Below are positions 1-12,739 of a DNA stretch of 64,000 nucleotides, one piece after another. This DNA is from Hevea brasiliensis (Eukaryota; Streptophyta; Magnoliopsida; Malpighiales; Euphorbiaceae): positions 77,365,652 through 77,429,651 of the forward strand of contig NC_079496.1 of assembly GCF_030052815.1 (NCBI RefSeq). Reading direction: 5' to 3'. The notes beneath the pieces were generated by a model. It was not told the DNA's origin and did not search any database. It saw only the letters and a program-made list of their open reading frames with translations. The first letter of the stretch is position 1; every line of letters starts with the position of its first letter. The position numbers and the translations under genes were made by a program.

Positions 1-117
1 GTTAATTACGGTTCCTCACTTTATTTTAAATATTTTTCCGGACGTTCTAGCTATCCGGACCGACACTGGTCACCAGAACAGTTGACTGCACAGACTAGCT
101 AAAGTAAGGATGTTATA
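1..117 (-). repeat. Partial 3' LTR of the gag-only element
   Basis: This segment repeats the outer end of the LTR at 4792-4908 with a handful of substitutions. The terminal dinucleotide is changed (GTTATA here, GTTACA in the other copy), so the LTR tip has mutated. The rest of the LTR lies left of the window. Confidence 0.85.
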
Positions 118-131
118 ACTCTTCCCCCTCT
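118..131 (-). other. Polypurine tract of the gag-only element
   Basis: On the minus strand this reads AGAGGGGGAAGAGT directly against the LTR edge. That is the expected place and composition for the plus-strand primer of an LTR retrotransposon. E1 and E2 have similar tracts at the same place. Confidence 0.75.
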
Positions 132-182
132 AATAAAAATTTTGTCCTCGAAATTTACCTGACTTAAGTAATCATGGAGTTG

Positions 183-1448
183 CTACCTTCTTCTTTCTTC
201 ACTTCCTTGTATCGCCTCATTAGTGTCTGGGTTTGGCTCTTCCTGAGCTTCCATAGCATATACTTGTGGTGCCACCCTGACTTCGGGCCTTTCAACTGTC
301 TCAGAAACAATCTTCTGTGAAATGTCAGCTGTTTCTGCTCTACCCGATCCTTTACCCCTTTGAACTGTAGGGGAAGGTCTATCAACTTGTACTAGAGCTA
401 TTAAACCACTCCTCTGAGGGCAATCTCTTATGAAATGATCCGTAGCCCCACACTTGAAACACTCTCCAGTTAACAATCGACACTCCCCTCTGTGTCTCCT
501 ACCACAATGCATACATTTAGGCACTGGGGCCGATCCCCTTGTTATATTGCCCTGGGAGCTAGCTATAGATATTCCAATCTGGCCTCTGTGGCCCTGTATC
601 TGATCTTGTGAACTAGAACCCTTACATTTCTTACTATCAGTCGGTATACTTGACTGCCCTAGTCCAAATTCCCTCTTACGCTGCCTATCTTTCCTATTTT
701 GTTCACTTACCCTGACCCTTTCCACTTTTGATGCAGTATCTACTAGCTTAGCAAAATCCGTGATCTCCAATACTGTGATCATGACTTTGATGTTGTCATT
801 GAGTCCTTCTTCAAACCTTCTGCACCTCTCTGCCTCTGTAGGGACTATCTCCCTCCCATATCTGCTCAGTCTGATAAACTCACGCTCATACTCAACCACT
901 GACAATTGCCTCTGTCTCAGACTAATAAATTCTCTTCTTCGCTCTTCTAAATACACTTTGCTCACATATTTCTTCCTGAACTCTATGAGGAAGAATTCCC
1001 AGGTGATCCGTTCAGGTTGTACCTCACTTATTACTGTGTCCCACCACTAATATGCATCATCCTGAAGTAGGGACACAACACCCTCCAGGTTTGGCTCGGG
1101 GGTGCAGTTTAGCTGTTTCAGCACTCTGATGGTTCTATCCAACCAGTTTTCTACGGCCATGGGATCATCCTCCCTCTTCCCAAAGAAGTCCAAAGCCCCA
1201 TGCATTCTTAATTTCTCCATATGAGATTTCTGTGGTGCTGGTGGAGGTTGTGGCTGTGGTTGTGGTGGTGGAATTACCCTCATCATTTACCGGTAAAACT
1301 CAGTCATTTGTTGAAATAGAGCAAACTGAGGTTGGGCAGGTGCCTCAGCTGCTGGTGGAGCAGATTCTCCCCTGCCCCCAGATTCAGCTCTTGGTGGAGC
1401 ACGACTCTCCATCTCTTCCTCAACTGCTCTTTGTGAAGAAGGATCCAT
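183..1448 (-). pseudogene. gag: gag polyprotein fragment of the gag-only element (two in-frame stops)
   Basis: The frame starts at ATG 1448-1446 and stays open in one frame for about 421 codons to the stop at 183, apart from TAA at 1289-1287 and TAG at 1049-1047. The N-terminal third is Pro/Gln-rich. The retrotransposon gag capsid domain follows, with WWDTV just after the TAG and a VAEYE-like segment, VVEYEREF. At residues about 329-342 is a CCHC zinc knuckle, CFKCGATDHFIRDC, preceded by a CX2C half-knuckle. The frame ends soon after the VYAMEAQEE segment, which in E1 leads into protease, so the pol part has been lost. Gag normally forms the virus-like particle in the cytoplasm and binds element RNA. 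With two stops this copy probably makes no full protein. Confidence 0.85.
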
Positions 1449-1559
1449 ATCCTATTCAAAATAAGAAATCAAACAGATCTGCATCAGTGTCACCTCAACA
1501 CTTACAAATGCAATGCAATGGTATGCACTTTATCTAGGCCCAGAAACGCCTAAATCGAT

Positions 1560-1571
1560 GCTCTGATACCA
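1560..1571 (-). other. Primer binding site, initiator tRNA-Met
   Basis: The minus strand reads TGGTATCAGAGC, complementary to the 3' end of plant initiator tRNA-Met, five bases inside the LTR edge at 1577. It fixes the orientation of the element. Confidence 0.9.
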
Positions 1572-1576
1572 ATAAA

Positions 1577-4500
1577 TGTAAAACCCCACACCCGACTACA
1601 GTGTAGCCAAGCAAGGCGTGCTGCAATCGGTGTCGGAGCACCCTAACTTATCTTATTTTATTTTTTTAATAATTTGGAATTCATTTAATTTAATATCAAT
1701 TATTTTTTTACGGAGAAACCAGCGGAGTTTATCCTATTTTATTATCGTTTGGAGTATTTCAATATTCACCTGTTTGAAATTTAATAATATTTTCAAAATA
1801 AAATCTTATCCATGCTAATCATAACTATCTCACCAATCATTCTCATAATTTTCTCATATTTCAAATCTCATCCATACATTTCAATTTCATTATCATTTCC
1901 ATATATTTCCATTCATACTCAATTCATATGTAAACATTCTCAAATTACATAAGCAAATTTTTCAAATTTCCTTAATTTACATAACTTACAAAATAATTAC
2001 AAAATTTCATAATTTACATGATATAAAAATTAATTACATATGAAAAATCTAATTTATTAATTTACATCGCATTCTTATTAATTACCTGTTCATAATATAC
2101 ATTACAATACAATATCTAAGCATTTTATATAAATATAAAATATGATCTATATGGGCCCTATCTACATGCATTGCTGAGGAGGTGACACGGACACTATGCA
2201 GAACTGTGAGCGGCCTTATCCAATCTGTGATCTAGTTGGCCCTCTGTCCAAATCTTCAGTACCTATGCGTTGCAAAAGCGACGCGCTAAGCATAAAGCTT
2301 AGTGGTTCCAATAATACAACAAAATATAATATGCAAATAAAAATAATAATTTCTTAGTTATTGTGTTAATAAGAAATGAATAATTACTAACTTATTGTTT
2401 AGTCGAGGGCTAATTACATTTTATGATATTAACTCCTTCATGCATTTTGTTAATCATTTTCTTAATGATTTTGAGCTTCTTTGTATTTTATTGTAATCAT
2501 TCTTGATATTTAATTTCCATATTTTCTTTAATAATCAGTTCAATTACAGTTATACTTTTCCATGCCTAAGTAACCTATACAAGTTGACCGGACTGCATAA
2601 ATGGGTAAACTAGCACTGGGTACTAGGTACCTCGGGCCGTCACACCATCGGTCACAATGTGTCTCCCGGTGTGCAAATAGAATGGCTAATAAGCCATAAA
2701 AGCAATAAGGTATAAAGCCAAGTAAAACATCATAATCAGTATAGCCGTAGGCTATCACATCACAGAATGGCAATGAAGCCATACATTATACACAATACTG
2801 TTATCAAAACCCTATTGGCATGCCAACCTATCCAAACCAATCACATTAGGCCTACTAGGGCATTTTGCACTTTTAAGTTTCACAATTTTTGAATTTCAAG
2901 TTTGAATGTTACTATTCATTTCATTAGTCAAATAAAATGTTGACTTTTGCATAGACTATAGGTACATTGGTTTTAATACTACCAACATACCACATTTTGC
3001 ATTTAAAATTTGTTGGTATTGGTTGCCAATACCATTTCTAACCTTAATGTTAATTGGACAGAATTTTCAATTTTCATGCTTTGTATTTACTATTCCATTA
3101 GTCATTTTTGCAGTGGGAATTTGGCAAAATGATCAACATGAAAGTTGTTACTTATTGTGTCTAGTTGCATTTCCCTTTTTGAATCACTCCATTTGGAGTT
3201 TTGTAATTCAAGTTATGGTCCAAAAACCACAACTGGTCGGATTGAAATTTTTCTAGACTGACCATATCTACAGTGTAGTGAACAGTGACTGCAACTCACT
3301 TGTTGGATAGGTTTTGTTCATAATTTGGGTTAGGTTTCTTCATGAAAGTTGTTGGTCTATATCTCAGATTATTGTTGGTAAAATTTCAGGTCAATTGGAC
3401 CATTCTACACTGTGTTATGGCCAAATGACCAAACACTATTCATTTGGTCATTCTGCAGAAACAGACTGCAGGTCACCCGGATTAGGGCAAGCTTTTGGTC
3501 CACTTGCTTTTGTTTTATAGGCGTAGTTTCTTCACCAAAGTTGTGCCATTATGTGTCTAGTTTCATGTCCAATTAGCCTTGCACCAATTGAACCTCTACA
3601 ATTCAAGTTATGGCTGCCCAAACCAGCTAGACTCATGTCCAATTCTGCAAGTCACCATGGACAGCCACACCAACTGCAATTCCCACTAATCAAACCACAT
3701 CATTTCTTGTTTACACATAACCAAATGGTCACTAATTGACCATTAAAACCCACTTTCATCATTACATGATCAAAGTCTCCATTTGATGCTCAAACCTTAA
3801 CTCCAATTTCCAATTCATGGCATACACACACCAAACTCATATCAAATCACTTTATCCATCATCTATACTCATCAATAATTTAATTAGGCCATTTAATTTC
3901 ATAAAAAACCAACAATCCTTAAAATTTCTCATGGCTGCCAAATTTAGAGATTTCATTTACTCAAAATTTTCTTTTAATTTCACACAATTTCTACTTGATT
4001 TAGCATGCTTACAAGATTAAAGAAAGAAAAGAAATTGTTTAGTGCACTAACCTTTTTGAGCTTCACTTAACCTTGATTAAACCTCCCTAATCTCTTTTTC
4101 TTTGGCTGCCAATAGCTTTTTCTAGGTGAAAGATCAAATTTTTGTGAAGAGACTTGGCAATTTTGGTGAACAAATGGAGAGGAAATTCAAGCTTTTAAGC
4201 TTGAAAATGGTGGAACCTCTTCTCTCTTTCTCTCTCAACGTTTTTGGCTGCCCAAAGGTTGAAGATGCAGATTGGTTTTTAAATTTTTAGTCTCTTTTAT
4301 CTCTTTTAATGAGTTTAACAAATTGTGATTGGTGGAGGAAATTTAAATGACATCATGTGATGTCATAATTAGCATTTTCTTTCATTTTCTTTTCTTCTCT
4401 TCTCTACTCATTTCCAATTTAATTTTTAGTAATATTTATTCATATTTTAGATCATAATAATTATTTTCTTAACTAGACAAGTCGGCTAAAAATCATCTCT

Positions 4501-4908
4501 GAAGACGAAATGACCAAAATGCCCTCCGTTTAGCTTAACGGGCAAAAATTGTCGGTACTGATTGAAAAATTTTTCTAAGCATTTCCTTGATATTCTAATG
4601 CCATAAGAACCTCAATGACCCTTCTCTAGAGTCCAAAAAATTATTTTATAATTTTTCCCCCGGGTCTAGGGCTCCTAGTTGCGAGAACCACAACTTCTCA
4701 CTAGGTTACCCATCGTTAGGGCACCGGCTCATTTAACTTGGTTGTATTTTATTTTTAAAATTTTTCCTAAATTTTTCTTATTAATATTTGAGTTAATTAT
4801 GGTTCCTCACTTTAGTTTAAATATTTTTCCGGACGTTCTAGTTGTCCGGACCGACACTGGTCACCGAAACAGTTGACTGTACGGACTAGCTAAAGTGAGG
4901 ATGTTACA
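1577..4908 (-). repeat. 5' LTR of the gag-only element (3332 bp)
   Basis: The LTR has TG...CA ends (plus strand TGTAAAACCC... to ...GATGTTACA). It adjoins the primer binding site on its left and the CACTA transposon on its right. It contains one copy of a module with a GGGTAC motif and GGTCACAA/GTCTCCCGG (about 2600-2680) that is also in the LTRs at 40133-44184 and 61469-64000. Short open frames inside (for example at 2540-2782, 3023-3520 and 3817-4020) have no recognisable domain and are chance frames. Confidence 0.88.
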
Positions 4909-4934
4909 AAGATAGTAAAGGACCTTTCATTGAT

Positions 4935-6520
4935 CTATGTTGAAGTTGATGGTGATTTGGTAAAGGGTGAGGAAGTTGGAGATGAGGCATTGTGTTGGAA
5001 CAAATGCATTTCTTTAAGCTTTTGAAGTTCATTTTCCAATGTATTTAAACGACTTTTCATGGTTTTATTTTCTTCTCGACTTTTATGAAGTTGAGCCTCA
5101 AGTTGAGCTTTTTTACAAGATGATTCCCTTAGATGTTTAAGCTTTACTCCACTGCCAAAGCCAACCACATGACTATGTCGTTGAGGTCCAAAACTCAACA
5201 ACTTCCACATTAGAAAGATGGGGCTCCAATTGCATTGCTTCTTGAATTTCATCTTACAAGATATATAAGAAGAGCAAATAAGAACATTATCAACATGCTA
5301 AATGGGAAATTACTTCGTGAATAAATTTGTTACATATGTATTTTTCAATGCTTTCAGGTTTAAAAAGCTTGTCCTTCTTCTTGCGACTCTCAAAAATATA
5401 GTTGCCAAATTTGGTGGATTACCATCTTTACCTCCCTTTACAAAAAATTAAAAAAAAAATGTAGCCATATTAGTACGTATTTTCTTTTTCTGTGCCAATT
5501 CAAGTTCATTAACTGTGCTTGTATTGCCTTACCATTTCATAAATGAGCTCTCTCATAGGCTTGCTATCGGTACAAGGAGGCATTATTAAATTGACCCTAT
5601 TTTTTGAGTTTTGAACACTTACTTCCTAACTATACAAGTCAAATAAAAATAAATTAGATATGTTAACTAATATAAAACATTAGAATAATAATTAAAATTA
5701 AATTAACAAATCGATAACTAGGAAATTAAATTAAACGAAGTCAAAGCTAGATTGAATTATGAAAAGGGTAAATTCCAGTACATTATCTCGTTATTAACCA
5801 AATGCATGAATTTAAATCGAACAAAGATCAAATGCCATTTTTAGTTGATCAAAGAATTGATAAAGTAGAAGCAAGCACATTTATAATTCTCACAAACAAC
5901 CAATTTTAATTTAGCAAAATAGGACAAACCAAAAGTATAATTTTGTTAGACCTTGAATTTTTCACTATATGCACCTTAAATTTTTCAGCATTAAAATGAT
6001 CCTTCACCAACAATTCCCAATCATCTTTATCTATTCCAGTAGGCACTTTTTTCAAAGCTTCTTGTATGGTTTTGTTTTTAACATATGTGATATGAAGCCT
6101 TCCTCTCCACTTATTCCATAACTCTTGCATATGTTTAAGAACATCATTTTTATGACTTTCTAAATCTTCACTCTCAAATGATTCCTATAGGCATTGTCAA
6201 ATGTTTAAGAACACATTCAATTAATGAATATAAAAAAGAAATTTTAATTTTATATCAATACCTTGACTGCTTCCCACATATGGTCCTTTTTGTCACCATC
6301 AATCTGTGCCAATGAGCTCACTTGTATAGGACAAATTTGTCAATTATGAATAATCTTCTGTAAGTGCCTAGAAAATGACTTGTGATTCTTTCCAACAGTG
6401 TGATTGTTGTAAAATGTGACTTTCAGCTTCTCCCCTTTTTTCAAGCTTGCCACATCTTTCACTATATTCCTTCCTCTTACCTTTTTCTTCTTTTGGGTAG
6501 CACTTTAACCTGTAGTCATG
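4935..6520 (-). pseudogene. Ptta/En/Spm-type plant transposase-related protein, decayed
   Basis: Three stretches on the minus strand belong together. About 6490-6300 encodes a segment around GRNIVKDV and NHTVGKNHKSFSRHL. 6130-5906 encodes a typical W-rich segment (ELWNKWRGRLH ... DDWELLVKDHF). 5600-5530 encodes LIMPPCTDSKPMREL. The last open piece, 5252-4935, is a predicted coiled coil (QLEAQLHKSREENKTMK). This order matches the Plant_transposase Ptta/En/Spm family, the second protein of many CACTA elements, thought to bind subterminal repeats. Stops (for example near 6345) and unreadable spacers, perhaps old introns, break it. The end nearest 4909 may be cut by the neighbouring LTR element. 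Family assignment is by recall of the domain, not by search. Confidence 0.7.
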
Positions 6521-7811
6521 TTATGTTTTGCTATTATAAATAGTTTATGTGCTACTATAAGTAGAATATGAAAATAAAGAATAAAATGTATCTAACAATC
6601 TGCAGAAATATCTTAGTATGAAAAATAAAGAATGAAATGTAACTAACCATTAAATTTTGAATCCATAATAAAATCAATTCAGACTACACATGACCCTGCA
6701 CATAATGCAGCCAAATTGTTTTGACAAACAAGTTTTAATATTAGGCACTTCAGCTTCTTTGAATAGGTTTTTTTTTAAGATTATTATAAAATAAAATAAA
6801 GAGAGAAATTGTTGTGGGTTTCTTTTTATTTTCTAGGTGCTAGTTAATGTGTTACATGAGACGACAAATGGGCCTTAGGCTGTTTTAAATTTTGTAATTT
6901 AAAATTTTCTATATCTATAATATATATATATATATATATATTTTTTTGAAAATGTAGGGCCTTTGGTGCTACTTTATCCAACATGGAGTACTTCTAAGAA
7001 GTGTGTTGCATGACTACTTGTCCTATTATTTCTATGTATTCTTTATACCTAGTCATTATTCATGTTTTATTGTCTATTAAAGTCTCTTAATCTAATGAAA
7101 ACCTAAAAAATTCTAAATCCAAAAGGAAATATAGTATTGATTTTCTAGAAAGCAGTACCTGTGACATTTTTCATCAATTCTCCACTTTCTATTGGTGCAG
7201 ATTCTTGAGTTAAAGAAGCATGGTTTGTCATTAGCATGGTTGGATTACTTTTAGCTAGTCTACATTCCCCACCCAAGGCACTTGATGGTATTGACAAGTC
7301 TAAGCAAATCAAACCATAAAAAAATACAATAGAGCCAAATCAGAATTCAATGATTGTTTTAAGATGAAAAATGAAAATGCACCATACAAGAAAAGAAGAA
7401 TGCATTTACTAATTTCCCCTGCATAATTATCTTCATGTACACCAAACTTTGAAGGCATAGTTGAAGTACTTGAAGATGTTTTCAATGAGTTGGTTGCACT
7501 AATGGTATTTTGGGAGCAGACTGAACTCAAGCCTAGTCCACGCATCATACTTAATGCACCTGGTTTCACGTACACATGCTTACTTGGCCTTGAGTTAGAA
7601 TCCAATCCATTTCTTCCAGTGGTTGGCTTCATCATTATCCTATATAAGAGTTAAAAGATGTGTAGTACTATTAATAAAAGTAACTTCAACCATTGCATAA
7701 TAGCAATAAACAAAAAGTCAATTACAATTAATCAATCAAAATAACTAATACAATCAAGGCTAACAAAAAGGACAATTTGTTGCTTCTTAAATTATTATTA
7801 GGTTTAGACCT
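6521..7811. other. AT-rich CACTA interior between the two transposase genes; one unrecognised ORF
   Basis: There is a minus-strand open frame at 7309-7635 (108 codons; Ser/Thr-rich middle, hydrophobic tail) between the two transposase pseudogenes. It has no domain I recognise. Its position suggests an N-terminal exon of the second CACTA protein, with the tail reading into an intron, but that is inference. The rest is AT-rich sequence with no readable coding potential. Confidence 0.4.
6918..6942. repeat. (TA)n microsatellite
   Basis: About 12 TA repeats followed by a T run. It lies in a non-coding part of the CACTA element. Confidence 0.85.
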
Positions 7812-9003
7812 TTAATATTTTCTTTTTCTTTTTCTTTTTCTTTTCCGTTGTGAAGATGCTCCATCTACAACCATTGGCTCCAAATCCTTTCCACTCAAAC
7901 TGATTTCACCTTCAATGTCCATTGAAGTGATTGGATCAAAATTTGGATGAAAGGATTCACCATTTTGATAAGCTTCATTTGCATGGTTTAGATTTTCAAC
8001 ATCATCTTCCATTTGTAGTGGCATTGCATATGAATCATGAGGCTGGATCTTTCTCACAACTTGCCAACCTTTGTAATTATTGTTATTAGCATAAAACACT
8101 TGTAATGCTTGGCTAGCTAATACAAATGGCTCATTTGTTTTCAAAAGTCATTGGGAATTAACACTAACAATTCCATATTCATCTATTTTAACTCCTTTTT
8201 CTCTATCATAGACATCCCACCATTTACGTTGAAACAACACCAATTACCACCACTCCACTATTTTGTGTCCTTAAACCTTTTTCATGATCTTCTATATGAA
8301 ATCTATATCCATTACAGACGTACCCTTTAAAGTATGTAACATATTGGGATGGACCACAAGACAATGAAATCAAATATTATATTTTCTTCTTGTTATTATT
8401 CTTATACAATCTTCTCACCTACACCAAAAATTAAATTTGAAAATTTTAAGTCTTATATTCAATGATGAAAAGTCACAAGAAAAATCTAAATTTCTTGCCA
8501 CACTTACTCTAACTTTGAACCAATTAATAAAATGCCTATCCCATGCTTCGTCAGAGAGATGTTATGCACTACTTGCTTCAATTCGTGAATACTCTCTATG
8601 ACAAAGAAACAATGATCTTTACTAAATTATTGCCAAAAGAAAAAAAAAGGGATGAAAAATAAATAAAGGATAAAAATTTCATACTCAATAAAGAGTTGAA
8701 CGTCATCACAATTTTTTAACACATAAATATGTGCTTGCTCCAACTCATGCATATTGAGGTCAAGCACTTTGCCTGCTCCTAAAGGCTGTCCATAATGGGA
8801 GAAAATTTGCATCCCTTCTGCAAGCTCGAATTCACCACCATCATAGCTACGACTAAGGCGATTAAACTTTGTGTCCATGTTATTCAAGTACCTTGAACAA
8901 AGAGTCATGCATTCATTTGCAATGTAGCCCTCAGCAATTGAACCCTCAGGATTTGCAAAGTTACAAATGAGAGACTTTAAGACATACATTATCTGTTCTA
9001 CAT
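7812..9003 (-). pseudogene. CACTA TNP2 transposase, C-terminal part (DUF4218 end and DUF4216)
   Basis: Next to E1 the minus strand encodes the second half of a DUF4218 domain (PEGSIAEGYIANECM, then FNRLSRSYDGGEFELAEG; 8989-8690). After what looks like an intron with acceptor TCATAG near 8597 come EAWDRHFINWFK (about 8550-8510) and a DUF4216 region at 8345-7812, with YFKGYVCNGYRFHIEDHEKG, QNSGV and PFVLASQALQVFYANN. It ends in a basic Lys/Arg tail at 7812. Frameshifts near 8210 and 8540 and a TGA near 8150 break it. The N-terminal part of the same gene is at 21317-23563. TNP2 catalyses excision and integration of CACTA elements in the nucleus; this copy cannot be functional. Confidence 0.8.
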
Positions 9004-9008
9004 AATAC
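9004..9008. repeat. Target site duplication of E1 (AATAC), left copy
   Basis: AATAC precedes the TG end of the E1 LTR and recurs at 21312-21316 after the CA end. Five bases is the usual length for Ty3/gypsy integration. Confidence 0.92.
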
Positions 9009-12000
9009 TGTCACACCCTACCCCTCTGTAAGGCATAACATGATCCCGTAGTATACCTAATGAATTACCAACTCCGTCTACTGATAATCCATTAAATACA
9101 GTACAAGTGATTTTAAAAACTTTTCTTACTTATTTTACAGTGGTGAGCACTATTTATAGGTATTAAAAACTTGGTGAACTGAAGTGAAACAATTAACTCA
9201 TTTGATTTATTTGGAATTTCTGTAAAAATTTTGGCAGAGTGCCATCTATATTTTGGATAAAACAGTTCTTCAGAAAACCTGTAAAAGAAACTTCAATAAT
9301 TTTCCAAATCTCAACTCCAATACATTTCTCAACACAACAATTTATCAACTCAATTCCATAGAAATTTTTCAAAGTCTGAGATAAGGAAATATAATACAAT
9401 TTTCACAAGTCAAATAACTCATAATTAATTTACAACTTCAAGGTACAATTTGAATTTACAACTGCTCAAAACCAAAAAAAAAACAATATGTACATACAGT
9501 GGCAATACATTACAGTACAAAATGCCAAATGTGGTATACTCACTATACCCAAAAATCTCTTGCTGGAGGTATATGCAGCCTAGTCTGCTGCCCTGTCTGT
9601 CTCTCTACCTGCGACAAAGAATAAAGCTATCATTTGAGACAATGTCTCAGTGGTGCACAACATTAACCAAATACAATTTAATTCACAATTTATAAGTCAT
9701 GTAAATAGTGGATACTTAAAATCATAGTTAAATTAGAGACAGTAATTGTCAACAAGAATTTAAACTCCATTTGTCAATATCACAATAATTTTCATAAGTT
9801 AGATCATGTTTGAATTCAAAAGACAGTATATGTCAATGAGAGTTTAAATCCATTTCACAATCTCACAATACATATTAATAAATCACACACAGCTTAATCA
9901 TGATCCATAGTTCAATTCGTCCCAAAAGCCAATGGCTAATGAGGTATTCAATTCGTCCCAAAAGTCGATGACTAATGAGGAATAACATAGCTAGCTAGCA
10001 AAAATATGAGTACTCATCCAATTCCTCCTCAACAGGCACACACCTCAACACTTCAGCCAGAGAGGGAATTCAATTCGTCCCACTAGACAAGCTAATGAGG
10101 AATACAATCAATATACATGATAGCTGTGGTTTCAAACCATTTCCAATGCTTTTAAATCAATAAGTATCCATCAATGTCATTCAAACAATTTCTCACAGTT
10201 TCAAATCATTTACAATGCTTTTCAAGCAATAAATATTCATTCAAATACATTTCCACAATTTAAAACAATAATATACAAATAGTCAATATTTATTTCAATT
10301 GAAAATAATTCAAAAGAATAGTTGTTGTGCACAAACCTCTGATATTTGTCTCCTGGTCTTGACTCAGTATTTCTTTCCCTTTTGCTGAGTCCTTGTTAAC
10401 TGAGAAACACAATTTGAAGTGTTTCAGTGCTAAATTAACTTGCCTCTAACGATAATGTTCGATAAACAATTCACTGAATACCTTTATTTGCTTAATCACC
10501 TAATATACCGACCCTCGATGCGTTTTAGGTAAATTAGGTTTTAGTGTCATTAATATGTCACATTCGATAGGGTTTTAGGTTTGGTACGTGTTACCAAACT
10601 CAATTCTATGTATATTGCGTTTTCTTGCATTTTATTGCAAATTGCTGGATTTCGGGATACTAGTTTGACCTAGCCGGACGATCTAGTTCCCTCAGTTTTC
10701 GGGTTTCGGTCAAAACTACAAACTTGTAGATCTATGTCTTATTGCACGCGGGGAAAAATTTCAGGTCAATCCGAGTTAAGTAGACCAAGTTATGGACATT
10801 ACACTATTGCTGGTCAAATGGCATCAAATTAGGTCAATTTTAGGTCAATTTGGTCAACTTTGGTTCGGCCAGTTTTTGGACCGGAAATTGTGCAAGCTTT
10901 TTAACTTTCTTCTGGTCATTTCTGGGTTTTGGTGTCTTCATAAGACTTGTAGGTATGGGTCTTAACTATTCATGGTTAAAATTTCAGGTCAATTGGACCT
11001 GTTTTGAGTGAGTTATGGCCTAAACACTCACTGCTGCCCATTTGGTTATTTTTCAGGTCCTAATTGTACCTAATCCGAATTGGTCATTTTCTTAGGTCAC
11101 CTTGCAAGCAGAATTTTGGTATGCTTTCTCAATGAAAGTTGGCACATTTTGTTCCTAGTTCCACCTCCAATTGGTCTCATACCAATTGAGGTTACACATT
11201 TAAACTTATTGGCTAAAATGTACACTGCCCTTAGTTACCTTGCTTAAACACACATCAATCACACACTTACCTTGCAATATGTTTACTTCCCTACCAAATC
11301 TGTTTTGGTACATTACCAAAAACATATTCCATTTTACATTAACATTACTTTGGGCAGATTACAATTATCCTCAACACACCAAATATAATTCTAATTTCCA
11401 AAGTCCAAATACAATTACACATACACATAAACATTACTAGTTTTTACATACACTTTACACAACAATTTCATATACATATCCATCTATCCTTAATGCCACA
11501 ATTCTGCCCATATCTTCATGAACACATATACTTATCCAAGAGTTCCAAGGCTGCCGAAAATGTTCTTCAACACCAAAGTGTCCTACAATTCATCAATTCC
11601 CATCCAAGTGCAAAAATCACCATACACATATGAAGTAATTCACTAGGTTATTAAATCACCATAACCAACATCATTTCCCATCAAATATATGCACAATTAT
11701 CTCATAAAATAAATGACTACATGGCTGTCCAAAATGAACACAACAATAACTCTTCAAACTCAAAAATTTTCTTCACAAATCCAACACCCATAACATGCAC
11801 ACAAAATTTAACAAAGCCATCTTCGAAAATGCTAACTTACCTTATGGTTGGAGCTTGTTAAACCTTGCTTAAACTTCTCAAATTTGGTATCAAACTCTTC
11901 CTTGTGATGAGTAGACCATTTTTTATGAAGGAACCTAAGTGATTGGAGTTGAAAATGAGGGATGGATCAAGCCTCACTCAAATTTGGCCATGGATGTTTC

Positions 12001-12724
12001 TTCTTTCTCTCAATTCGGCATGGATGAGGAAATGGAGAAGATGAAGTATTCAGATGGCATTATGGACTTACACCTGCCCCACTTAGTATATACTAATCCC
12101 ATAGTGCCCCACTTACTTAATTAAATCATATAATATGCTAATTGTTCATTTAATCCCACATTAAACCCTTAATTCTCACTATTTACTTTAGGTACCACCA
12201 AATTAATTTTTCATTTTATTTTCTAAGTGTAATACTATTTATTTTTAATGGACATTTAGGTCAAAAGACAATTCGGGATGTCAAATGACCATAATGCCCC
12301 TGTTCGGGTTGCATTCCCGATTTTTTGGTAACACCGGGTTTTGTCTGTTTTTCGATTTCTCACTTTTCTTTGTACTAATTATTTAATTTTTTCTTTGATC
12401 TTTCTAATGATATTTATTCTTCTATAAGGGTCTATTTAAGTCCTAAAAATGTTTTCCAGGGTTCCCCGCAGTCCAAGGCTAGTCAACGGTCCACGCCGTG
12501 ACTTCCCGGTGCGGTCACCCATCGCTAGGTTTTCCAGCTCGCTTAACTTGATCACATTTCTTTGCTATTATTTTTCCTTTGTTTTTCTTGTATTTTCTTT
12601 TCTTGTATTTCATTATTTTATGTCTCCTCCCTCATATCAAAGTGTAGTTCTAGGCATCCTAGCTGTCCGGACAACACTGGTCACCGGAACAGTAGAACGC
12701 ACTACCGAACTTTGGGGTGTTACA
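9009..12724 (-). repeat. E1 3' LTR (left on the map)
   Basis: It starts TGTCACACCC and ends GGGGTGTTACA on the plus strand. It matches 17601-21311 over its whole length and the LTRs of E2 in reverse orientation. Internal features are a set of short direct repeats with AATTCGTCCC (9925-10105) and a dense group of GGTCAA/TTGACC hexamers (10660-11100). Open frames at 9193-9399, 11240-11440, 11939-12124 and 12449-12745 are LTR sequence with no domain. Confidence 0.95.
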
Positions 12725-12739
12725 ATTCTCTCCCCCTTA
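12725..12739 (-). other. E1 polypurine tract
   Basis: The minus strand reads AAGGGGGAGAGAAT directly before the 3' LTR. It lies about 35 bases after the integrase stop codon. Confidence 0.85.

Larger units (their letters stand above)
1..4908 (-). mobile_element. Gag-only Ty3/gypsy LTR retrotransposon (Tekay/Del-like, non-autonomous), left end outside window
   Basis: The order on the minus strand is 5' LTR (1577-4908), primer binding site (1560-1571), gag (183-1448), polypurine tract (118-131) and the start of the 3' LTR (1-117). Bases 1-117 match about 4792-4908, which is what identifies the two LTRs. The internal part is only about 1.46 kb and contains no protease, reverse transcriptase, RNase H or integrase. 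The gag reading frame stops just after the segment that in E1 precedes the protease. Transposition would need pol proteins from a relative. The right flank is AAGAT (4909-4913); its duplicate would lie left of the window and cannot be checked. Assignment to Tekay/Del rests on gag similarity to E1, the initiator-Met primer site and the LTR length. Confidence 0.85.
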
